Virus record (IMG/VR): IMGVR_UViG_3300023178_000203
Span: 1 to 28,378 of that record
From: a virus
Strand: one strand, 5' to 3'
Length of the DNA: 28,378 bases
Made by a program: the position numbers and the translations under genes. Shown piece by piece: positions 18,263 through 25,654 of the stretch (position 1 is its first letter; each line of letters begins with the position of its first letter). Below the pieces are notes generated by a model. It did no database searches. It was not told where the DNA came from and saw only the letters and a program-made list of their open reading frames with translations.

Positions 18263-19399
18263 ATGTTAAAGACAATACCAAAATCAAGTGTTAATAAAAG
18301 AGCTTTCCAAGTTTATAAACAATGGGAAGTTAATAACACGCAACACGAAGTAATTTCTGCTTCTGTTGGTGAAGGATACTATGATATTGAATCCTCTGTT
18401 ACTCAAAGTGGATTTGTTACTTCTTCACTATATCGTTCTATTAAATCAAAGTATTACAATCAAGAAGCAACTCTTACAAACGTATTTGGTACGATTTCTA
18501 ATCCGTATAATATAGGTACTGAAAGAAATATTAGTGATACTGTATATGTAATTGCTATACCTCAAAATAAGTATGGTGAAGAAATAAAAAGAAATTCCAT
18601 ATCTTTAGAAGATACTGATAATAGTCTAACATATCAAGATGATGGTTATGGTTCACTTGTATCTAATGTTCCTTTATATACTCTTGTATCTTTAGATTTT
18701 CAAACACAAGAAATTATTATTCAAGATAATGATTTAGAAATATTTACAGGTACAATAAGTAGTTTCGATGTACAATCTGGACTAGCTACACTAACATTTG
18801 GTACAGATACCGATGTGGTTCAAGTAGTAAAACTTGATGCTCAAAATAACATTTTACAAACATCGATTCCACTTGATTTTGATGGATTAGAAATCGATGA
18901 ACAAAAGTATGGTAATGTGTTTTATGATGATGGTTTATTAGTTTTCACAAACGCAACTCAATTTTCAAGTTATGTTTTAGATTTTAAATCAACTCAAACA
19001 ATATATGAAACTGAAGTATTGATTAGTGTTAAAGCTGGAGAATTTAATTATTCACAAAACCCATCCGCAGTACAAGTTACTTTAAGTGGTTCTTATGATT
19101 TTGAAACAACTGGTTTACAAAATAAAATTGTAGGTGGAACTAAAAAAATTAAAGAAGTACTTGATATAAAACGAAGAGAATTCTTTAGTGGTAGTATTGA
19201 CCATAGTGTTAGTGGTTCTTGGGATGATTACTTTACATCTGCCTCAATAGACCCAACAGGTTCTTACTTAACAACTTATATTACAACAATTGGTTTATAT
19301 GATAATGATGGCGATATGTTAGCAATTGCTAAATTACCCAAACCTATTAAGAATTTACCAGATTATGATGTGAACTTTATTGTTCGTTTCGATACTTAA
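18263..19399 (+). CDS. Virion structural protein, paralogous C-terminus (member B)
   Basis: 378 aa. The N-terminal region (FQVYKQWEVNNTQHEVISA..., VTSSLYRSIKSKYYN) is unlike member A, and a central beta-rich domain covers about 90-240. The last 120 residues again contain EFNYSQNPSAVQVTLSG and TYITTIGLYDNDGDMLAIAK, ending NFIVRFDT. This matches the C-terminal module of the preceding protein in order and spacing, but with an insertion of about 45 residues between the two blocks. A role in the tail or fibre network is inferred from this module and from the late-gene context. It has its own promoter-like element and a GAGGAA ribosome-binding-like sequence 9 nt before the start. Confidence 0.72.
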   Translation: MLKTIPKSSVNKRAFQVYKQWEVNNTQHEVISASVGEGYYDIESSVTQSGFVTSSLYRSIKSKYYNQEATLTNVFGTISNPYNIGTERNISDTVYVIAIPQNKYGEEIKRNSISLEDTDNSLTYQDDGYGSLVSNVPLYTLVSLDFQTQEIIIQDNDLEIFTGTISSFDVQSGLATLTFGTDTDVVQVVKLDAQNNILQTSIPLDFDGLEIDEQKYGNVFYDDGLLVFTNATQFSSYVLDFKSTQTIYETEVLISVKAGEFNYSQNPSAVQVTLSGSYDFETTGLQNKIVGGTKKIKEVLDIKRREFFSGSIDHSVSGSWDDYFTSASIDPTGSYLTTYITTIGLYDNDGDMLAIAKLPKPIKNLPDYDVNFIVRFDT

Positions 19400-19401
19400 A
19401 T

Positions 19402-19412
19402 TATATTTATAT
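19402..19412 (+). promoter_or_regulatory. Putative phage late promoter element, copy 5
   Basis: TATATTTATAT, 19 nt before the ATG at 19432 and only 3 bp after the stop of the previous gene. It is followed by the strong ribosome binding site AAAGGAG (19418-19424). Confidence 0.6.
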
Positions 19413-19431
19413 TATACAAAGGAGATAAATT

Positions 19432-19614
19432 ATGGCTTCAATTGAAGAATTATACAACAAATCAGAATTTTCAAAATTAGCAGATAAGAGTAAAGATAAA
19501 ACTCCTATCTCTGCTGATAATACAAACAAACTTCACAAAGATGAAAAAGCACTTGCAACAGCAAGAGGTGGAAAATTAAATCAGAAAAAATATTCTGATT
19601 CGGTATCACGATAA
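19432..19614 (+). CDS. Small charged hypothetical protein
   Basis: 60 aa, 13 Lys, no Cys, no Trp and no hydrophobic segment, so probably soluble and partly disordered. The sequence opens MASIEELYNKSEFSKLADKS and ends KYSDSVSR. It has very clear expression signals for its size: a promoter-like element and AAAGGAG seven bases before the ATG. That suggests abundant late expression, for example as a minor capsid/tail decoration or an internal protein. No family is recognised. The next gene starts 10 bp after its stop. Confidence 0.7.
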   Translation: MASIEELYNKSEFSKLADKSKDKTPISADNTNKLHKDEKALATARGGKLNQKKYSDSVSR

Positions 19615-19624
19615 AATTTTTATT

Positions 19625-20197
19625 TTGAGTTTACTTAAAAATTGTGCTCAGAAATGGGCATTTATTCATATTCCTAAAACAGGTGGAACTTCCATAAGTT
19701 CTGTCCTTCACGAAATAGACGGGACAGAAAAAGTTACAATGCACGATTCTGTTCGTGCTTTAGATGAGGTTAAGGATTACTTTATTTTTACATTTGTAAG
19801 AAATCCTTTCACACGATTACAATCAGCTTACCAACATGGTGTGAGAAAAAATGAATACACAACATCCTTTTCAGAATTTTTAAAATCAGATTTATCATCT
19901 AATATTTGGATGATGCCTCAATATTATTTTGTTACTGCTGGTTCTTCTGAAAATAAAAAAGTTTCATTTATAGGAAAATATGAAAATTTAAAAGAAGATA
20001 CTTTAAAAATATTTAAAAAACTCAATATAGATAAACAGTTACCTCATCTAAATAACAATCCTATTTACGAAAGACATCCAGGTTTAAAACAAGAAGATTA
20101 TTATAAATCTTTTTATACCGAAGAGTGGATGAAGGATTGGGTAAGAGAAAGGTATGAAAATGATTTCAAAATTTTTAACTATGACATGGACATATAA
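19625..20197 (+). CDS. Sulfotransferase family protein
   Basis: 190 aa with the two hallmarks of PAPS-dependent sulfotransferases. The 5'-phosphosulfate loop is HIPKTGGTS (residues 15-23), with Lys18 as the key binding/catalytic residue. The 3'-phosphate site is FVRNPFTRLQSAYQ (residues 57-70), with Arg59 and Ser67. This form is closest to the Golgi/carbohydrate sulfotransferase group, which transfers sulfate from PAPS to sugar hydroxyls. Total length is short but both ends look complete. The start is TTG at 19625; no in-frame ATG precedes the P-loop and no ribosome binding site is visible, so translation may depend on the upstream gene. Substrate is unknown; host surface glycan or a virion glycan are possibilities. 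Confidence 0.85.
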   Translation: MSLLKNCAQKWAFIHIPKTGGTSISSVLHEIDGTEKVTMHDSVRALDEVKDYFIFTFVRNPFTRLQSAYQHGVRKNEYTTSFSEFLKSDLSSNIWMMPQYYFVTAGSSENKKVSFIGKYENLKEDTLKIFKKLNIDKQLPHLNNNPIYERHPGLKQEDYYKSFYTEEWMKDWVRERYENDFKIFNYDMDI

Positions 20198-20651
20198 AGG
20201 AAAACTAATAACTGAATTATCAGATATGCCCGAAGATGTATTTGGGTTTATTTACAAAATAACAAATGGTAAAACTGATGAATACTATATTGGTAAAAAA
20301 CAAGTAGTTTCGGTTCGTAAAAGAAATTTCGGTAAAAAAGAAATTGCTGCTCTTGAAGATAAGAGAATGAAAAAATACGAAATGGTTACCAAAGAATCGG
20401 ATTGGAAAACATATCGTTCGTCCAATAAAGAAGTAAAGGGTTGGTTTGATGAAAACGAAAAAGCTCTTAATGAAGATAGAAGAGATGATATCAATAATCA
20501 ACTTAAATTAGAAATACTTCGTTTCTGTTCAAATAAAAAATCACTCACATACTATGAACTACAAGAACAGTTTGCACATAACGTTCTTGCAGATGAAGAT
20601 TCACTAAACGATAATCTTCTTGGAAAGTTTTTCAGAAAAGACTTGGAATAG
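20181..20651 (+). CDS. GIY-YIG nuclease-like protein
   Basis: 156 aa from the ATG at 20181. GFIYKITN (residues 22-29) and YYIGKK (35-40) supply the GIY and YIG strands, followed by a basic segment with candidate catalytic Arg46/Arg48. The later DWKTYRSSNKEVKGWF resembles the conserved region of phage GIY-YIG proteins. The family includes homing endonucleases (T4 Seg proteins) and repair nucleases; here it is a small free-standing member and mobility is not shown. I prefer this start because the MTWTYKGK opening looks like a family N-terminus. An ATG at 20154 in the same frame would add 9 residues and lengthen the overlap with the sulfotransferase gene from 17 to 44 bp. Confidence 0.78.
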   Translation: MTWTYKGKLITELSDMPEDVFGFIYKITNGKTDEYYIGKKQVVSVRKRNFGKKEIAALEDKRMKKYEMVTKESDWKTYRSSNKEVKGWFDENEKALNEDRRDDINNQLKLEILRFCSNKKSLTYYELQEQFAHNVLADEDSLNDNLLGKFFRKDLE

Positions 20652-20691
20652 TTAAATTTTTTTTGTATATTATTGTATAAGGTATATTGTA

Positions 20692-21345
20692 ATGAAAAGT
20701 AAAATTTGGTTTTTTGGTGATAGTGTAACTAAGGGGGTTGGTTGTTTAAAAGGAGACCCATATTATCAAGAAGATAAAAAAATATTTACACAAATAGTAG
20801 CTGATAAATTAAACATGGTGGTTAAAGATGTATCTATTGGTGGTGCATCTACCGATTGGATACTTCATCAAATTTTAGTTTCTATTAAGTATATGAAACC
20901 GCATGATATTGTAGTTGTATCCAATACACTACCTTGGGGTACTATTATGTTTAATAATGAAAAAGATAAATTATTATCAATTAATGATTTATGGATAGCC
21001 AATAATGATTTTTTATATAACAGTAAAGAAGAAAAAGATATCATTTTCCAATTCTCAAATTTAAAAAGAAAATACAAAAAAGCTTTTTATGAAAAATTCG
21101 AAAAAGAAATAGATGCATTAAAACCAATATTAAAAAAATTTGGAGTAGAGTTATATCAATGGGATATTAGAATTTGGTTTGATGATGAAAATTTAAAACC
21201 TTATGATACTGAATATGAAAGTATAATGAAAGTTACAAATGAAAAAATAAAAGATGGACATTTTTCATATGGTGCTCATGAAAAAATAGCTCAACATATA
21301 CTAAACAAGATTGAGATTAGTAAAAAAGATAAAACTTTTATATAA
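20692..21345 (+). CDS. SGNH/GDSL-like hydrolase
   Basis: 217 aa. Block I is WFFGDSVTKGVG with nucleophile Ser11. Block II Gly is in VSIGGASTDWI (residues 48-58). A candidate block III Asn lies in VVVSNTLPW. Block V is DGHFSYGAHEKIAQHI, with Asp188 and His190 (or His196) as the remaining triad candidates. The family hydrolyses ester bonds, often acetyl groups on sugars or acyl groups on lipids. No signal peptide is visible, so it acts inside the cell or on the virion. Together with the sulfotransferase two genes upstream it forms an accessory group that may modify or de-esterify surface polysaccharide. The spacing of block V is slightly compressed (D.H), so activity is not certain. Confidence 0.72.
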   Translation: MKSKIWFFGDSVTKGVGCLKGDPYYQEDKKIFTQIVADKLNMVVKDVSIGGASTDWILHQILVSIKYMKPHDIVVVSNTLPWGTIMFNNEKDKLLSINDLWIANNDFLYNSKEEKDIIFQFSNLKRKYKKAFYEKFEKEIDALKPILKKFGVELYQWDIRIWFDDENLKPYDTEYESIMKVTNEKIKDGHFSYGAHEKIAQHILNKIEISKKDKTFI

Positions 21346-21349
21346 AATA

Positions 21350-21381
21350 TTTGGCTATATCAAAAATATTTCGTATATTTG
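21350..21381 (+). promoter_or_regulatory. Bacteroidota-type promoter before the primase gene
   Basis: TTTG at 21350-21353, then 20 bp, then TATATTTG at 21374-21381, matching the Bacteroidota housekeeping consensus TTTG-N(19-21)-TAnnTTTG. It lies 20 nt before the primase ATG at 21402. Host RNA polymerase should recognise it, which fits early or middle expression of the replication genes. Confidence 0.72.
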
Positions 21382-21401
21382 TATCAGTTTAAAAGCAAAG
21401 T

Positions 21402-22346
21402 ATGCTATCACACCACGAAAAGCAATCGGTTATAAACATCTTAGATGATGTATTAGGACCTGGTACATCTTTAAAGGGGGATGAACAAGCACATTATTGT
21501 CCTTTTTGTCATCACCACAAAAAGAAGTTACAAGTAAATCTACAAACTCAACAATGGCATTGTTGGGTATGTGATGCTAAAGGAAAACGCATCCAACGGT
21601 TATTAAAAAGATTGCATGTAGATTCTCGAAAGTTAAAAAAGATATACGAAATCTATGGTGATGATTATGTTGTATATAGTAACAATACCGAAGATGAAAA
21701 GGTAGAGTTAAGGTTACCTAACGAGTTTTGTTCACTACTAAAAGAACCAAAGGGAAAAATAAACCCTCTGTTCAGAAAGGTAATGGAATATGCAAAACAA
21801 AGAGGAATTACCACAGAAGATATTAGAAGATATAATATCGGGTATTGTGATACTGGTCATTATGCCAATCGTATTATTATTCCATCTTATGATTCTGATA
21901 ATCGACTCAATTACTTCATCGCACGTTCTGTATTCGATGAGGAAAAATTTAAGTATAAGAATCCGCCGGTTTCGAAAAATGTTATCATGTTTGAAAACCA
22001 AATAAATTGGAATGAACCAATTACCTTAGTAGAGGGAGTTTTTGATGCAATGGCAGTGAAGAGAAATGCAATCCCTCTACTTGGTAAGTTTGTACCAAAA
22101 ACTTTAAATGATACTATATATAAAAAGGGTGTTAAGAGTATAAACATTTTACTCGATGAAGATGCTCAAGAACAAGCGTTATATTACACTATGCAATTCC
22201 AAAATCAAGGAATCACTACAAAAAATATTAAACCATCTGAAAAAGATGCTGGTGAAATGGGGTTCTCCCAAGTAAATAAAATTCTAAAAAATACAGAAGA
22301 AACTAACTTTAGTGATATAATATCGCAAAAATTATTAGGTTTATGA
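21402..22346 (+). CDS. 61: DNA primase, DnaG/gp61 type
   Basis: 314 aa (T4 gp61 is 342 aa). A zinc ribbon is formed by Cys33, Cys36, Cys54 and Cys57 (YCPFC...WHCWVC). A central segment at about 130-190 contains the RNA-polymerase-like basic region. The TOPRIM fold carries Glu211 in LVEGVFDAMAVKR and the acidic pair Asp252/Asp254 in ILLDEDAQ, which coordinate catalytic metal. The enzyme makes RNA primers for lagging-strand synthesis with the replicative helicase; no helicase domain is fused here. A host-type promoter lies directly upstream. The stop overlaps the start of the recombination gene by 4 bp (ATGA), so both are translationally coupled. It could also be called a generic phage primase; the T4 gene number is by functional analogy. 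Confidence 0.88.
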   Translation: MLSHHEKQSVINILDDVLGPGTSLKGDEQAHYCPFCHHHKKKLQVNLQTQQWHCWVCDAKGKRIQRLLKRLHVDSRKLKKIYEIYGDDYVVYSNNTEDEKVELRLPNEFCSLLKEPKGKINPLFRKVMEYAKQRGITTEDIRRYNIGYCDTGHYANRIIIPSYDSDNRLNYFIARSVFDEEKFKYKNPPVSKNVIMFENQINWNEPITLVEGVFDAMAVKRNAIPLLGKFVPKTLNDTIYKKGVKSINILLDEDAQEQALYYTMQFQNQGITTKNIKPSEKDAGEMGFSQVNKILKNTEETNFSDIISQKLLGL

Positions 22347-25300
22347 TAATAAACAAAGTTTATCATTTGGCAGATTTACATATTAGAAATCTCCAAAGAC
22401 ACAAAGAATACAAATTAGTATTTAAAAAATTCTTAAAACAAGTAAAAGAAGATAAAATCGAGGATTCCCTCATTTATATTGCTGGTGATATTGCTCACGC
22501 AAAAACAGAGATGTCACCCGAACTCGTACACGAAATAAGTTGGTTTCTCACCGAGTGTGCGAAGTTAAGAGAAACTGTGTTAATCACAGGTAACCACGAT
22601 TGTAACTTAAACAACTCACATAGATTAGATGTTCTTACTCCGATTATTGAAAATCTTGGAAATAATCGTATTCACTATCTTAGAGATACTGGTGTCTATA
22701 ATATCCATAATCTTACTTTCGTTGTCTATTCTATATTGGATGATAAAGAAAACTGGCCAAATGGTAATGATGTAGAGGGAGAAAATAAAATTGTTTTATT
22801 TCATGGACCAGTAAACAAAGCACAAACTGATATTGGTTATACCGTTTCATCTAACTCATTTCAAGTGGGTATGTTTGATGGATTCGATATGGCCATGTTG
22901 GGTGATATACATAAAAGACAAACATTTGGTGAAGGATATGAGTGGGTTGCCTATGCAGGTTCAATGATTCAACAGAATCATGGAGAACTGCTTGAAAATC
23001 ATGGTTACTTACTTTGGGATATACCCACTCGAACCTTTACCGAACATCATATACATAATGATTATGGATTCTTAACTGTTGATGTGGTTGATGGTAAGAT
23101 TCCAAAATGGGTGTATGATGAAGTTGGTACTAAACTTCCAAAGTATCCAAGATTAAGATTGAGATTTACTAATACCGAAGCAAGTGATATGAAACGATGT
23201 ATCACAGAACTAAAGAAGTTATTCAAAGTTGCTGAAGTTACGGTAACAAGAACCGATACAATCGGACAACTAAAAACAAATAAAAAGGTAAACAAAAACA
23301 TAGTTGGTGATGTTAAAAATGAAACCTTCCAAAACTCACTTATTAGAGATTACTTAGAAAGACAATACCTATTAGAATCAGATGAATTAGATAAGATAGA
23401 AGAAATCAATACAGAACTAAATGGACAAATAGATACATCGGATATTGCCGGTAATATTTTATGGACACCAAAATCTTTTGAGTTCTCTAATATGTTCTCG
23501 TATGGTGAAGGTAATTTAATCCGATTTGATAAAGCACAAGGTATCATGGGTATCTTTGCTCCTAATGCTTCAGGTAAATCTTCTATGTGGGATGCACTCT
23601 CTTTTTGTATCTACGATAAGACATCTCGTACAACCTTTGCTAAGAATGTTTTAAACAATCGTAAGGATAAGTTCTATTGTAAGTTTAACTTCGAGATAGA
23701 TGGGGTAGATTACTTTATTGAGAGAAGAGCTAAGTATGTTAGAAAAGGAACATCGGTTAAAGTAGATGTAGATTTTTGGAAAGAAGATGGTGGAGTTATA
23801 GAATCACTTAATGGAGAACAAAGAAAAGATACAAATAAGAATATCGAAAAGTTCTTAGGTAAGTTTGAAGATTTTGTTTTAACTGCTCTTTCCCTACAAG
23901 GAAACAATGCACTCTTTATTGATAAATCACAATCAGAAAGAAAAGAAATACTTTCTCAATTTATTGGAGTAGATATTTTTGATAAATTATATCAAAAGGC
24001 TGCAGATGAGAATCGAGATAATGCAACACTTATCAGAAAATTCAAGTCCGATGATTTTACTCAGAAGTTGGCCGACATTAGTGAACAATTAAAAACCGAC
24101 AAAAACGAATACAAACTTTTAGAGTTAAATCAAAAATCTTTAAAAGAAGAAGAGGATTTACTAAATAGACAAATCATTAAATTAAACGAGAAAATCGTAA
24201 AGTTAAATGCTGATAGTGGTGTTTCAATAGAAGAATTAGAAAAAAGATTGAAAAACCTTGAAACCAAAAAAGAAGAACTCTTAATAACAAAAGGCTCGGT
24301 TCAAGAAAGAATCACATTTAGAGAGGAATTACAAATCACTTTAGATGAAATACTTGACCAATTTGATGAAGAAGATTTAGAAGAGGGGATTGGTAAGTTA
24401 AAAGATGCAAAGGAAAAGTTAAGAGATGTAGAATCTTCTATCGATAAAATCAATATTAAAAAAGATTCTTTGTATGAAAGAAAAGACCATTTAGATAAAC
24501 ACAAATATAATGAAGAATGTGATATCTGTATGGAAAACTCACAAACTATTTTAGAAGAAAAAGAAAAGGTAGAATCAGAAATATCAGAGTATGAAGATTT
24601 GTTTCAAGAAAATGATAAGATTCGTTTATCTTTAATGTTATTGATAGATTCATTAAAGGGGTATGAAGATGAGTGGAGTAAATATCAAGAAGCAAAAGAA
24701 AAAGAAGATAAACTTGATAGAGAAATTTCTCAACTTATCAACAAGTTATCAACAACTGAAACTGAAGAAATTCGTTTAAGTACACAAATTGACCAACAAG
24801 AGAAGTTAATCGAAGAATATTACAAGAACGAAGAACAAATCAAGATAAATAAACAAATCAGAGAAGAGATTACAGGTGTTCGTGATAAACTCAAAATTGT
24901 TAAAGATGATTTAAAATCTGTTAATGGTGATATTCTTAAATTAAATGGAAAAGTTTCAGCACTTCAAAATCAAAAAGAAACCATTGAAGATAGAATCCAA
25001 GAAGTAAAAGAATTAGAAGAACAATCTAAACTATTTGATTTTTATTTGAATGCACTTTCTAAAGATGGTGTATCGTATGAGTTAATCGAGAAATCCCTAC
25101 CAATGATTGAAGGTGAGGTGAATAATATCTTAGCACAAATCGTAGAGTTTGGAATGCAATTAGAGATTGATGGTAAGAACATCAATGCGTATCTTGTATA
25201 TGGAGACCAGAGATGGTCTTTAGAGATGTGTAGTGGTATGGAGAGATTTATTAGTGGTTTAGCCATTAGAGTTGCTCTAATCAATGTATGTAACCTACCA

Positions 25301-25501
25301 CGACCTAACTTCCTTGTGATAGATGAAGGATTTGGTACTTTGGATAGTGAAAACCTACAATCTTTATTTATGTTGTTTACATACCTTAAAACTCAGTTTG
25401 ATTTTGTTATGGTAATATCACACATCGATTCTATGAGAGATGTTGTAGATGGTCTTATTGAGATAAAGAAAATAAATGGATTCTCAAATGTTAAGTTTTA
25501 A
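22343..25501 (+). CDS. Fused Mre11-like nuclease and Rad50-like ATPase (gp47-gp46 fusion)
   Basis: 1052 aa in one uninterrupted frame. The N-terminal part (about 1-340) is an SbcD/Mre11/gp47 phosphoesterase: HLADLHI (Asp11, His13), AGDIAH (Asp49), TGNHD (Asn84, His85, Asp86), FHGPV and LGDIHKRQ. The part from about 372 is SbcC/Rad50/gp46: a Walker A variant APNASGKSS (406-414), a long coiled coil with the zinc hook CDIC (Cys726, Cys729), a second coil, ABC signature SGMER (964-968), Walker B FLVIDEGFGTLD (Asp994, Glu995) and H-loop VISHID. The complex resects DNA ends for recombination-dependent replication and degrades host DNA. No in-frame ATG lies in the linker at a position that would restart a complete gp46. 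Separate gp47 and gp46 in T4 total about 900 aa. Confidence 0.93.
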   Translation: MIINKVYHLADLHIRNLQRHKEYKLVFKKFLKQVKEDKIEDSLIYIAGDIAHAKTEMSPELVHEISWFLTECAKLRETVLITGNHDCNLNNSHRLDVLTPIIENLGNNRIHYLRDTGVYNIHNLTFVVYSILDDKENWPNGNDVEGENKIVLFHGPVNKAQTDIGYTVSSNSFQVGMFDGFDMAMLGDIHKRQTFGEGYEWVAYAGSMIQQNHGELLENHGYLLWDIPTRTFTEHHIHNDYGFLTVDVVDGKIPKWVYDEVGTKLPKYPRLRLRFTNTEASDMKRCITELKKLFKVAEVTVTRTDTIGQLKTNKKVNKNIVGDVKNETFQNSLIRDYLERQYLLESDELDKIEEINTELNGQIDTSDIAGNILWTPKSFEFSNMFSYGEGNLIRFDKAQGIMGIFAPNASGKSSMWDALSFCIYDKTSRTTFAKNVLNNRKDKFYCKFNFEIDGVDYFIERRAKYVRKGTSVKVDVDFWKEDGGVIESLNGEQRKDTNKNIEKFLGKFEDFVLTALSLQGNNALFIDKSQSERKEILSQFIGVDIFDKLYQKAADENRDNATLIRKFKSDDFTQKLADISEQLKTDKNEYKLLELNQKSLKEEEDLLNRQIIKLNEKIVKLNADSGVSIEELEKRLKNLETKKEELLITKGSVQERITFREELQITLDEILDQFDEEDLEEGIGKLKDAKEKLRDVESSIDKINIKKDSLYERKDHLDKHKYNEECDICMENSQTILEEKEKVESEISEYEDLFQENDKIRLSLMLLIDSLKGYEDEWSKYQEAKEKEDKLDREISQLINKLSTTETEEIRLSTQIDQQEKLIEEYYKNEEQIKINKQIREEITGVRDKLKIVKDDLKSVNGDILKLNGKVSALQNQKETIEDRIQEVKELEEQSKLFDFYLNALSKDGVSYELIEKSLPMIEGEVNNILAQIVEFGMQLEIDGKNINAYLVYGDQRWSLEMCSGMERFISGLAIRVALINVCNLPRPNFLVIDEGFGTLDSENLQSLFMLFTYLKTQFDFVMVISHIDSMRDVVDGLIEIKKINGFSNVKF

Positions 25502-25652
25502 CCCTTAAAACATTCTGAGGTTTAGGCTGTTCAATTCTTTGTTTAATTAATCGTTCAATCAACCCACTTTTCGAATATCCATGTTCACAGCAATACTCGT
25601 GTAGTTCTTTATACAATTCTCTTTTTATTTGTATTGTAGTATATTTTCCCAT
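25491..25652 (-). CDS. Ribbon-helix-helix DNA-binding protein
   Basis: 53 aa, the only convincing minus-strand gene. It reads MGKYTTIQIKRELYKELHEY, continues CCEHGYSKSGLIERLIKQRI and ends NVLRVKT. This is the classic CopG/Arc/MetJ layout: an antiparallel beta-strand (YTTIQIKREL, residues 4-13), helix A (13-24), the G-Y-S turn and helix B (27-40). Such proteins bind DNA as dimers through the strand pair and usually repress their own promoter. A perfect 8+8 bp inverted repeat lies 2 bp upstream of its ATG. Its 3' end overlaps the last 11 bp of the fusion gene in convergent orientation, and it is divergent to the fibre gene. No Shine-Dalgarno sequence is seen. No toxin gene neighbours it, so an antitoxin role is unlikely; a viral transcription regulator is more likely. 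Confidence 0.82.
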   Translation of the reverse strand: MGKYTTIQIKRELYKELHEYCCEHGYSKSGLIERLIKQRIEQPKPQNVLRVKT

Positions 25653-25654
25653 AG

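Noticed and set aside
20154-20651. Longer form of the GIY-YIG protein starting at 20154
   Set aside because: The extra nine residues (MKMISKFLT) look unlike a family N-terminus and increase overlap with the sulfotransferase gene. The ATG at 20181 is preferred, but the longer form cannot be excluded.
20662-20690. Host-type promoter before the SGNH-like hydrolase gene
   Set aside because: TTTG at 20662 is followed 17 bp later by TATATTGT, which misses two of the fixed -7 positions. AT-rich background makes this too weak to annotate.
23456-23580. Independent internal start for a separate gp46-like protein
   Set aside because: The only nearby in-frame ATG (in SNMFSYGEG) lies after the first beta-strand of the ATPase domain and has no clear ribosome binding site, so it would give a truncated ATPase.
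25491-25652. Antitoxin half of a toxin-antitoxin pair
   Set aside because: Ribbon-helix-helix proteins are often antitoxins, but no small toxin-like gene lies on either side; both neighbours are large phage genes.
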